Source: Spirochaetaceae bacterium (GTDB taxonomy: Bacteria > Spirochaetota > Spirochaetia > Treponematales > Treponemataceae). From it: a DNA stretch of 40,222 nucleotides. The stretch spans positions 1 through 40,222 of the forward strand of contig JAFZVC010000078.1 of the NCBI GenBank assembly GCA_017618015.1, written 5' to 3'. Within the stretch, counting starts at the first letter, position 1. The number at the start of each line of letters is the position of its first letter. Under the pieces are notes generated by a model, which saw only the letters and a list, made by a program, of their open reading frames with translations, was not told where the DNA came from and ran no database searches. Of this stretch, positions 32,017 through 38,361 are shown piece after piece. The translations under genes were made by a program, and so were the position numbers.

Positions 32017-33375
32017 TTATCTTATTGAATAATAGTACCGCTCAAGATACGTTACGCGCTTCGAGGCTTTTGACCACAAAGAGCTTTCGGGGTAATAATC
32101 TACAATCGTCTTATATAAGCCATAGGCTTTGTTAACATCGAGCAAAGCCTGGTCTGTCTCGTATACTTGAGCCTGTATGTACAAGGCTTCGTCAGAGAAG
32201 TAACTGCCGTCATCAATTACGATCTGTGCTTTCTCGACGGCTTCCTGCCCTCTTCCGGCAAAGAAAGCGTCGTTTGCTTCGTCTATAAGCTGCTGGTAAT
32301 AGTCATCGTCGCCGCCGTCAGAGAAGTCTATTCCGTCACCGAACGAGAATACGACATCCGGTTCATCCGCAAGCGAGATGCCGCCAATGGAGTTGATTTC
32401 GCTTTCAGATTCCTCGTCTTCGTTTTCTTCCTGCTCAGAAACTTCCGCAACTTCAGATACTTCAGTTTCCTCTGTCTCTTCTTCGAGCTGCTCTTCGCCA
32501 ATATCAGCGATGTCGGCGTCTTTGTTGACTGCCGGAGCCGGGATGTACTCAGGAGCTTCTATATGCTGTCTGTTGCCTGTTGTTTTATCGACTGTTACGA
32601 GCAGATAGTCGTGTATGTATGTGTCTGTAAGGATATCCTGCTTGCAGAAGTGGAGCAAAGCTTCTCCGGCACGGTCGGAATAGAACTTCATAAGTGTGGA
32701 GTTTCCTTTTTGTTCGCGACCTTTGAACGAAAGAGCCTTTGAGTTATATTCATCGCCCATGAAAAGCCAGCCTTCGCCCGGATACGTTACGTCAAGGTAT
32801 TGGCGTTTCTTTATTGTGACCGACCGTGACGGAGCTTTCTCGTCAACTGGAGTTTCTTCAATTTCATCATCTTCGGCTTCGGCTTCCGGCTCGTAAACAG
32901 TTGATTCCATTTCTCCGGCATTTTCTACGTTAGCTTCTGCAGAAACGTTGCTTGTAGAACTTGTGCTTGCGTTTCTGGTATTGCCCGCGCTGGTCGAAGT
33001 TGTCGTAGATGCGGCAGATGACGCAGTGTTGGCAGATGTCGCCGCTGGGGCAAAACTCGCCGCAGGAGTTGCAGGAGCCGTCGCGGCACTTACACTTCCT
33101 GCTGTCTCTGGAGCTGTCGCGCTTTCTGCCGTGACTGCTTTTCCAGAAACCATCGGAACAACGGCACTCATGCCAGTTTCCGTATCTTCTTCCGCCGCTT
33201 CGTCGGCTTCTGTTACCGCAGTTGTATCGGATATAACTTCTTCAGCTGATTCTTCAATAAGAATTTCTTCTGGTTCATCAACTACAACAAATTCAAAAAA
33301 ATCATCAGCTGCATTTAATGTATTTGTCAGGCAAAGTATGCCGATTATTGTCACTATCTTCTTCAGATGCTTCAT
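32017..33375 (-). CDS. Exported acidic protein with Ala/Thr/Ser-rich linker and TPR-like C-terminus
   Basis: 452 residues from the ATG at 33375; GTG at 33378 is an equal alternative, and GGAGG lies upstream of both. A signal peptide ends near LNAAD (residue about 23). An acidic stretch and a 100-residue Ala/Thr/Ser-rich low-complexity segment follow. A beta domain at about 190-265 (YLDVTYPGEGWLFMGDEY, HFCKQDILTDTYIHDYLLVT) comes next, then a second acidic linker, and a C-terminal TPR-like region at about 370-450 (FFAGRGQEAVEKAQIVIDDG). It is probably periplasmic. I do not recognise a named family. It is third in the smc operon, and its start touches the previous stop. Confidence 0.75.
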   Translation of the reverse strand: MKHLKKIVTIIGILCLTNTLNAADDFFEFVVVDEPEEILIEESAEEVISDTTAVTEADEAAEEDTETGMSAVVPMVSGKAVTAESATAPETAGSVSAATAPATPAASFAPAATSANTASSAASTTTSTSAGNTRNASTSSTSNVSAEANVENAGEMESTVYEPEAEAEDDEIEETPVDEKAPSRSVTIKKRQYLDVTYPGEGWLFMGDEYNSKALSFKGREQKGNSTLMKFYSDRAGEALLHFCKQDILTDTYIHDYLLVTVDKTTGNRQHIEAPEYIPAPAVNKDADIADIGEEQLEEETEETEVSEVAEVSEQEENEDEESESEINSIGGISLADEPDVVFSFGDGIDFSDGGDDDYYQQLIDEANDAFFAGRGQEAVEKAQIVIDDGSYFSDEALYIQAQVYETDQALLDVNKAYGLYKTIVDYYPESSLWSKASKRVTYLERYYYSIR

Positions 33376-33773
33376 CACGGTACAGCCTCCAGTAATTCAT
33401 TAATCATTCTATCATTAACAGAGCGAACATCATTCATCATTTTTTCATCTGGCTCAACAAACCAACGGTTTGCCTCTTCCTCGCTCCATTCAGATTGTTT
33501 GTTTCTTGAAAGAATAAAATCATTTCCCATTTCTGGCTCTGCCGGCAAATAAATATATTCTTCTATTTCCGAAGCAGAACCGGACACAGGCGCATCATTT
33601 TTAGATCCGCCTAATCCTATAACAACTATCAATATCAAAGGGATACAAATTAATAACGCGGCGGAAGCCAGAACAATCGTTCTGTTTGTTTCCCACTGCT
33701 CCACGAGAAAAGAAATACATTTGTCATAAAGCCCTTTTATCTTGTCTAAAAAGACTTTTATCTTCTCATTCAT
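33375..33773 (-). CDS. Small single-pass membrane protein
   Basis: 132 residues. Residues 1-32 are amphipathic and probably cytoplasmic. One strong transmembrane helix (about 34-56, IVLASAALLICIPLILIVVI) and an acidic outer tail follow. No family is recognised. It starts 18 nt after the smc stop and its TGA overlaps the next start, so smc, this gene and the exported TPR-like gene are one operon. A role linking chromosome or envelope organisation is only a guess from position. Confidence 0.75.
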   Translation of the reverse strand: MNEKIKVFLDKIKGLYDKCISFLVEQWETNRTIVLASAALLICIPLILIVVIGLGGSKNDAPVSGSASEIEEYIYLPAEPEMGNDFILSRNKQSEWSEEEANRWFVEPDEKMMNDVRSVNDRMINELLEAVP

Positions 33774-33791
33774 CGTGTATGATGCCCTCTC

Positions 33792-36785
33792 CTACTCCTG
33801 CGCGTCAGCAGATGCGGCGTCCGCACTAGCCGCGCCCAAACGCGCCTCATCAACAGGCTCGATTTTCTGCGCCGTCTCGACGATAAGGCCGCGAGTAAGG
33901 TTCGCACCAGTCCTTTTGGGCGGATGCGGCGGAATATAAACATCGGACTCCGGCGGAACGTCCTCTTCTTCGAACGGCTCCGGCTCCGGAAGAATAATCT
34001 TTCCGTTTTCTTCAAGCTTAATCGTAATGACTTTACTGACGCCGGATTCCTCCATAGTGACACCGAGCATTGTACCCGCGCCGGCAACAGTCTTTTTGTT
34101 GTGCGTAATTACGATGTACTGGCTTACGTTACCGAACTCGCGGAGAGTCTGGACAAAGCGCAGTACGTTCTGCTCATCGAGCGCGGCATCTATCTCGTCA
34201 AGAAGGCAGAACGGCGACGGGCGCACCATATACGTCGCAAAAAGAAGCGAAACAGCCGTCATTGTCTTTTCACCACCGGAAAGAAGTGCGATATTCTCAA
34301 GTTTTTTTCCGGGTGGCTGCGCGAATATTTCTATACCAGATTCCAGAACGTTCTGCGGATCTACAAGACGGAGCTCTGCGCGTCCGCCACCGAAAAGCCG
34401 CCTGAACATATTGTGGAAGTTTTTCTTTATCTTGTTATATGTGGCTAGGAACTGCTCCGTTGATTCCGCACGGATTTCTTCCGTTATGCGGACAAGGTCA
34501 TCGCATGCTTTCTGCAAGTCGGAAAGCTGTGTAGAAAGGAAGTCGTAACGCTCTTTAGCTTCGGCGAACTCTTCAGGAGCCATAAGGTTTACGGAGCCGA
34601 CTTCGCTCATAGCTTGCTTCGCTGACGAAAGCTGGTAACGGAGCGTTCCGGGAGCGGCAGTTATGGCTTCCATGCGGTCCTCAAACTCCATGAGGTCACG
34701 CGAATGCGTTTCGCGGAAGTTTTCTTTTGTGGCACGGATTTCCGTTTCTGCCGTTGCAAGCTCAAGGTTATATTTTTCTATCTGTGCCTGGAACGTCGCC
34801 ATAGCATCTTTTTTTGCCTGCAACGCCTCTTGTTTTTCAACGACATCGGAATTGCGCTCCCGGACAGTCGACTCAAGTTTCGTCATCTCTTCGGTAAGCT
34901 TTGTTCCCTTTCGTTCAATGCTTGCAAGTTCGCCTTCAAGCTCAAGAATCTGCTCCTTAAGTTCTTCCTGGCGGCGAGTCTCGTCGTATATTTCGTTCTC
35001 AAGGTCATGGAGCGCGGATTCCTGTCCTGAAAGCTCGCGGCGCAAAAGGCGCATATTCTCTTCGGAAGCGGCGACCTGTGTTTTCATCTGCGCCTGATTT
35101 ATGCGCATGTCTTCCAAAGTCGTGCGGTATTCATCAATCTTCTTAACGAGGTCGGAATTGTCGCTTTTGAGCGAAAGAATCTTATCGCGTTTTTCCTGGA
35201 CGAACGCGCGGTTTTCATCGATTTTTCTGTCTATGCCGCGTTTTTTCGTGATAATTCCTTCTGGTGAAAGAAAATCGTCTATAAACTGCGGAGTAGTTGC
35301 CGCATAGCTTTTGAAAACACCTTCAAGCTCCTGAACGAGCTTTTCCAACTCTGCGAATGAAGAAACGGCGTTTGCTCCGAATTTCTGGACATCGCTTTCT
35401 ACAGGATCGTGAAGCTTTGAAAAGTCTTCGAAAATGCCTTTGCGTCCGGAAACAAGAACACGGATCTGCCCGATGACGAACTCTACGTTTTCCTGCGCTT
35501 TTTGACGAGCCGCTGAAGAATATCCAGCGTCACGGAGGCGTGAATCAAGCTGCGTGACGATATCGTCCGTTATTTCTTCCAGTTCCGATTTAAGCTTTCC
35601 ACGCTCAACATCAAGATCAGAAATCTGGCTCTCGTATTCCGCGCTCTGCTTGTCGTTGTCGCTTATGCGCTCGCTCGCTATTTTTATGTTATCTTCAAAC
35701 GAAGCGATATTACGTGCTATTTCTGAAAGACGCTTGTTCAAGTCATGCAAAGACGCTTCCTGGCTGTCGGCATCGTCTTTCAGCGTCTCGATGCGCTCCT
35801 CTACCGCTGCCTTGCGTCCTTCAAGCTGGTTCAGTTTTTGCTTGACTTCGCTCTCACGCTCGTTCAAAAGCTTAACCTGGCTTTCTTTTCCGTTCTTTTC
35901 AACAGCAAGACCGTATACTTCTTTTTGGATGTTAACGATTTTTTCCTGCATATCGTTAACTTCATCAAGATGCTGCTCAAGCTGGCTGTTTATTTCATCT
36001 ATCTCTGCTTTTACAGCAGCACGTTCTTTTTCTGCTTTTTGGATGTCGTATGTTCTGTTGTTTTTGTTCTGTACAAAGTTTTTAAGGCGCAAAAGCTGAA
36101 TATCTAGCTCAAGATTGAAAATTTTGTCTTTAAGCTCGCGGTAATGAATTGTCTGCTCCGCCTGTACTTTAAGGGCATCGTAGGAACGCTTAACTTCGCC
36201 AAGTATGCCTTCTACCTGGCGCATGTTTTCCTGTGTGCGCTCAAGCTTGCGCTCTGCTTCCGCACGGCGCACCTTAAAACGCGTAATACCCGCTGCTTCC
36301 TCGAAGATATAGCGGCGGTCTTCCGGCTTGCTGGAAAGAATCTGGTCGATTTTGCCCTGCTCCATGACGGAGTACGCCGCTTTGCCGACACCTGTGTCCC
36401 AGAAAAGCTCCCTAACGTCCTTAAGCTTTGCCTGAGTGCCGTTAATCCAGTATTCCGCCTCGCCGGATCTGAACAGCCTTCGTTTTATTGTAATTTCGCT
36501 TAAATCGAGAGGAAGAAGTCCCTGCTCGTTCGATATTGTGAGCGTAACTTCCGCTACGTTCAAAGGCTTCCGTGTCATCGTGCCGTTGAAGATGACGTCT
36601 TCCATCTTTTCCGCACGCATGTTCTTCGCGCCCTGCTCTCCAAGAACCCATTTTACGGCATCGACGACATTGCTCTTGCCGCAACCGTTTGGTCCCAGAA
36701 GCGCAGTAATACCGTCGGCGAATTCTATGTGAGTACGGTCTGCGAATGATTTGAATCCGAATATGTCCAGACTTTTAAGAAACAC
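33792..36785 (-). CDS. smc: Chromosome segregation ATPase SMC with atypical middle
   Basis: 997 residues from a GTG start behind AAGGGG; bacterial SMC is usually about 1170. The N-terminal head has FLKSLDIFGFKSFADRT and Walker A GPNGCGKS at 31-38. The C-terminal head has LLSGGEKTMTAVSLLFA and Walker B CLLDEIDAALDEQN. Long coiled coils at about 165-405 and 520-800 connect them. Between them, about 405-520 breaks the coil but does not show the glycine-rich SMC hinge motifs I would expect, so the hinge is diverged or replaced. A Pro/Glu-rich and Ala/Asp-rich tail of about 70 residues follows the head. SMC forms DNA loops and helps segregate chromosomes. Confidence 0.93.
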   Translation of the reverse strand: MFLKSLDIFGFKSFADRTHIEFADGITALLGPNGCGKSNVVDAVKWVLGEQGAKNMRAEKMEDVIFNGTMTRKPLNVAEVTLTISNEQGLLPLDLSEITIKRRLFRSGEAEYWINGTQAKLKDVRELFWDTGVGKAAYSVMEQGKIDQILSSKPEDRRYIFEEAAGITRFKVRRAEAERKLERTQENMRQVEGILGEVKRSYDALKVQAEQTIHYRELKDKIFNLELDIQLLRLKNFVQNKNNRTYDIQKAEKERAAVKAEIDEINSQLEQHLDEVNDMQEKIVNIQKEVYGLAVEKNGKESQVKLLNERESEVKQKLNQLEGRKAAVEERIETLKDDADSQEASLHDLNKRLSEIARNIASFEDNIKIASERISDNDKQSAEYESQISDLDVERGKLKSELEEITDDIVTQLDSRLRDAGYSSAARQKAQENVEFVIGQIRVLVSGRKGIFEDFSKLHDPVESDVQKFGANAVSSFAELEKLVQELEGVFKSYAATTPQFIDDFLSPEGIITKKRGIDRKIDENRAFVQEKRDKILSLKSDNSDLVKKIDEYRTTLEDMRINQAQMKTQVAASEENMRLLRRELSGQESALHDLENEIYDETRRQEELKEQILELEGELASIERKGTKLTEEMTKLESTVRERNSDVVEKQEALQAKKDAMATFQAQIEKYNLELATAETEIRATKENFRETHSRDLMEFEDRMEAITAAPGTLRYQLSSAKQAMSEVGSVNLMAPEEFAEAKERYDFLSTQLSDLQKACDDLVRITEEIRAESTEQFLATYNKIKKNFHNMFRRLFGGGRAELRLVDPQNVLESGIEIFAQPPGKKLENIALLSGGEKTMTAVSLLFATYMVRPSPFCLLDEIDAALDEQNVLRFVQTLREFGNVSQYIVITHNKKTVAGAGTMLGVTMEESGVSKVITIKLEENGKIILPEPEPFEEEDVPPESDVYIPPHPPKRTGANLTRGLIVETAQKIEPVDEARLGAASADAASADAQE

Positions 36786-36811
36786 GGATACCCCTTTTTT
36801 ACAGAAAGTGC

Positions 36812-36817
36812 ATTATA
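36812..36817 (-). promoter_or_regulatory. -10 element upstream of smc
   Basis: TATAAT on the minus strand, 26 nt before the smc GTG, with AAGGGG in the leader. The sequence 17 bp further up (TATGAA) is a poor -35 box. Confidence 0.45.
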
Positions 36818-36939
36818 TTTTACCGCACAGGGCGATTCATAGCAAGTAGGCGGAATTAAGTCTTTAAAAATCGCAGTTTAATGAGCTTTTCGAAAAACTT
36901 GGCGATTTCTAACGCAGAGAAAAAGACGAACCATAAGGA

Positions 36940-37077
36940 AGGGGGAAGCACGCTGGAAACTTCGCACTTCGTGCTCGTTGCGCGATTCCCCCTGACTCCC
37001 AAGTCCTCACTCGCCTGAGCCCGCAAAGCGTCCATCCGGCTCGTTCCGGTCTTGTCCGTCACCCCCTCATGCGGGCT
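36940..37077. other. GC-rich structured spacer with two nested stem-loops
   Basis: This part of the 480-bp gap between smc and the small peptide gene has no supportable gene. It contains AGGGGGAA (36940-36947) pairing with TTCCCCCT (36986-36993), an inner AGCACG/CGTGCT stem (36947-36952 with 36970-36975), and a perfect 8-bp stem 37018-37025 with 37070-37077 enclosing CCGG/CCGG. It could be a structured RNA or a dispersed intergenic element. The short ORF across it on the minus strand looks spurious. Confidence 0.4.
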
Positions 37078-37154
37078 GAGCAGACTTCAGTTTTGCCCGC
37101 AACGCCCAGAACTATCGCTGTTTTGTGCGAATGACACGGTACACCACGCATGAC

Positions 37155-37183
37155 TTCACAAATACACTAAATTATTGTATACT
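37155..37183 (+). promoter_or_regulatory. Promoter of the small hydrophobic peptide gene
   Basis: TTCACA (37155-37160), a 17-bp spacer and TATACT (37178-37183). The predicted leader is about 80 nt and carries a 6-bp hairpin (37230-37235 with 37240-37245, loop TAAA) before the Shine-Dalgarno. Confidence 0.65.
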
Positions 37184-37268
37184 ATACATGGCATTCGTAA
37201 TCGTTGGCGGTCTTGTCTCCGAAATTCGACTATCCTAAAGGATAGATTACTTAATTTTGGAGGCTGCT

Positions 37269-37370
37269 ATGAGTATGTATGAGCTTTTGGACTTGCTGTT
37301 TTCAGCAGTTCAGATAATCATTACTATCATTCTGCACCTCTTCCCAAATAGGAAAGAAAGTGACGAATAA
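37269..37370 (+). CDS. 33-residue hydrophobic peptide, candidate type I toxin
   Basis: It is too short for ordinary gene calling. TTTTGGAGG lies 5 nt before the ATG. The peptide begins MSMYELLDLLFSAVQ, continues with a hydrophobic helix rich in Ile (residues about 9-25), and ends in a charged tail, NRKESDE. This layout matches small membrane toxins of the holin-like/Fst/TxpA kind (N-terminal MSxYE, one helix, charged end). It has its own promoter. A strong minus-strand terminator begins at its stop codon, and an antisense promoter lies about 100 nt further on. Together this is the layout of a type I toxin-antitoxin pair with 3'-overlapping RNAs. Function is inferred from layout and shape, not from a recognised homologue. 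Confidence 0.6.
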   Translation: MSMYELLDLLFSAVQIIITIILHLFPNRKESDE

Positions 37371-37406
37371 AAAATAGCCCGCCAAGTGTTCCGACCACTG
37401 GCGGGC
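37366..37406 (-). terminator. Terminator of the antisense RNA, overlapping the toxin gene end
   Basis: GCCCGCCA (37377-37384) pairs with TGGCGGGC (37399-37406), extended by GTG/CAC with one bulged base. On the minus strand it is followed by TATTTTTTATT. On the plus strand no T-run follows, so it is a clear terminator only for the minus strand. Confidence 0.8.
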
Positions 37407-37407
37407 G

Positions 37408-37427
37408 TTGTCTAGGAAACTAGACAA
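37408..37427. repeat. Perfect 8-bp stem-loop
   Basis: TTGTCTAG and CTAGACAA flank a GAAA/TTTC tetraloop. It lies 2 nt after the terminator stem, so both RNAs of the candidate toxin-antitoxin pair could carry it. Confidence 0.75.
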
Positions 37428-37473
37428 ACAACGCTGGAGGCAAGACGCTAGATTGCGAATGCCTTTCTTCTTT

Positions 37474-37502
37474 AAAGTAACTCACTTTCACCAAAAAAGC
37501 AA
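37474..37502 (-). promoter_or_regulatory. Promoter of the antisense RNA
   Basis: On the minus strand, TTGCTT (37497-37502), a 17-bp spacer and TACTTT (37474-37479); start predicted near 37467. Confidence 0.55.
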
Positions 37503-37594
37503 GCACTTTTTTCTCTTCCACAGATGGAATAAGGAAAACGAATACGGCAGGTCTATTCGGAGCGAAGCTTCTAGCGAGGCACGTACGCCTGCGG

Positions 37595-37732
37595 CTATTC
37601 GAGGCACAAAGCTGGAACAATACCGTGATAGCCGAAACGGGAGTTGAAACAAGAATATTTACCTTCATCGGTTATAACGTAGGGGTTGCTATTAGAACCA
37701 TTATGAGGAGTACGCAACCACCAAGTACCCAT
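37595..37732 (-). pseudogene. Orphan 3' end of a DUF6273 gene, candidate second variable region
   Basis: On the minus strand an open frame begins with ATG at 37732-37730, reads GTWWLRTPHNGSNSNPYVIT and on to YHGIVPALCLE, and stops at TAG (37595-37597). It copies the last 45 codons of the gene at 38362-40222. Homology runs from 37730 down to 37611 without gaps, at 109 of 120 positions. The preceding 570 or so residues of the parent protein are absent, and DUF4160 coding sequence begins 7 nt upstream. It is either a truncated paralogue or a spare variable cassette. No ribosome-binding site is seen. Confidence 0.8.
37611..37730. repeat. Copy 2 of a 120-bp direct repeat (partner 38381-38500)
   Basis: It aligns gap-free to 38381-38500 (offset 770 bp) with 11 mismatches. 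On the coding strand every mismatch has A in one of the two copies. Homology stops sharply at 37731 and decays before 37611. Confidence 0.93.
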
Positions 37733-37738
37733 AAAAAA

Positions 37739-38017
37739 TCAACAATAGAAACTTACCACACCAAAGCGCTCTCGCCATTTGTCAACAATTTCAAAAGCTC
37801 TGTTTTCAATGATTTCCAGAATATTGTTCAGAATATGTGAAGGAATTTTTGAGTTGTTATTACATACAACACAGTGAAGAGATTTTGTTATCCAGATTTT
37901 CGTTGCGTTTTTTTCAGGTTTTGTTTTTGCTATATGAACGTGGACTGGTTCTAAAGGTTCTCCCTCGTTAGACCAGAAGAATACCAAATATGAGCCGATG
38001 CTAAAAATTTGCGGCAT
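37739..38017 (-). CDS. DUF4160 protein
   Basis: 92 residues from the ATG at 38017, which follows GGAGGA at 6 nt; a longer reading from 38071 has no such support. The N-terminus MPQIFSIGSYLVFFWSNEGE, then PVHVHIAK, is the DUF4160 signature. The remainder has KIWIT and a helical tail ending in a DKWRERFG-type motif. DUF4160 genes are small, mobile and usually paired with a second small gene, and are often suspected to be toxin-antitoxin-like, with no established function. The start overlaps the 91-residue gene by 17 nt, so the two are co-translated. Confidence 0.85.
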   Translation of the reverse strand: MPQIFSIGSYLVFFWSNEGEPLEPVHVHIAKTKPEKNATKIWITKSLHCVVCNNNSKIPSHILNNILEIIENRAFEIVDKWRERFGVVSFYC

Positions 38018-38276
38018 TCTCAAATCCTCCGCCTCTGGCGAATTTAAAAAATAGATGAGCTGCTTTTTCAACGAAATCTTTGTAATATTTCATTTCTTCT
38101 TCTGAATATCCGTGGTTTTCCCACTTATAATCAGGAAGGATACAGGTGGCATCCTTAAAACCGCCCTCGACAGGAGTTTCTATATAAACCTTTACCTGTT
38201 CCTTGCCATTATTAGTGAGGATTTCAGAATGAGTTATTTCAGTTTCATCAGATAATGTCATATACGGATAAATCAT
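38001..38276 (-). CDS. 91-residue partner of DUF4160
   Basis: 91 residues from the ATG behind GGAGG at 5 nt. It opens MIYPYMTLSDETEITHSEIL, has a central strand VKVYIETPVEGGFKDATCIL, and a C-terminal helix YSEEEMKYYKDFVEKAAHLF ending in a Gly-rich tail. I have seen this type next to DUF4160 genes, but no named function. It is soluble. It lies 85 nt downstream of the FGE/DUF6273 gene on the same strand, without a terminator between, so co-transcription is possible. Confidence 0.75.
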   Translation of the reverse strand: MIYPYMTLSDETEITHSEILTNNGKEQVKVYIETPVEGGFKDATCILPDYKWENHGYSEEEMKYYKDFVEKAAHLFFKFARGGGFENAANF

Positions 38277-38361
38277 ATCAGCCTCCGTTTACTATAACTT
38301 ATCACAACCAGTTGAAAAAATCCACAATGAAAGCTTTTTAAACTACAGTCTTGCCCTTGCG

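Larger units (their letters stand above)
37366..37467 (-). ncRNA. Predicted antisense RNA, candidate antitoxin of the 33-residue peptide
   Basis: A promoter at 37474-37502 and the terminator at 37366-37406 define a transcript of about 100 nt. It contains a perfect 8-bp hairpin (37408-37415 with 37420-37427, loop GAAA) and the terminator stem, and overlaps the last bases and 3' UTR of the peptide mRNA. No open frame in it is convincing. Confidence 0.5.

Noticed and set aside
36856..37062. 68-codon minus-strand reading frame
   Set aside because: It lies across the structured spacer, has no clear ribosome-binding site and no recognisable domain; treated as spurious.
37420..37668. 82-codon minus-strand reading frame
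   Set aside because: It overlaps the antisense promoter and the DUF6273 remnant in another frame; no domain.
37595..37732. Copy 2 as the DGR template repeat itself
   Set aside because: Copy 1 has A where copy 2 has another base at six of 11 sites, so copy 2 cannot be the adenine template of copy 1.
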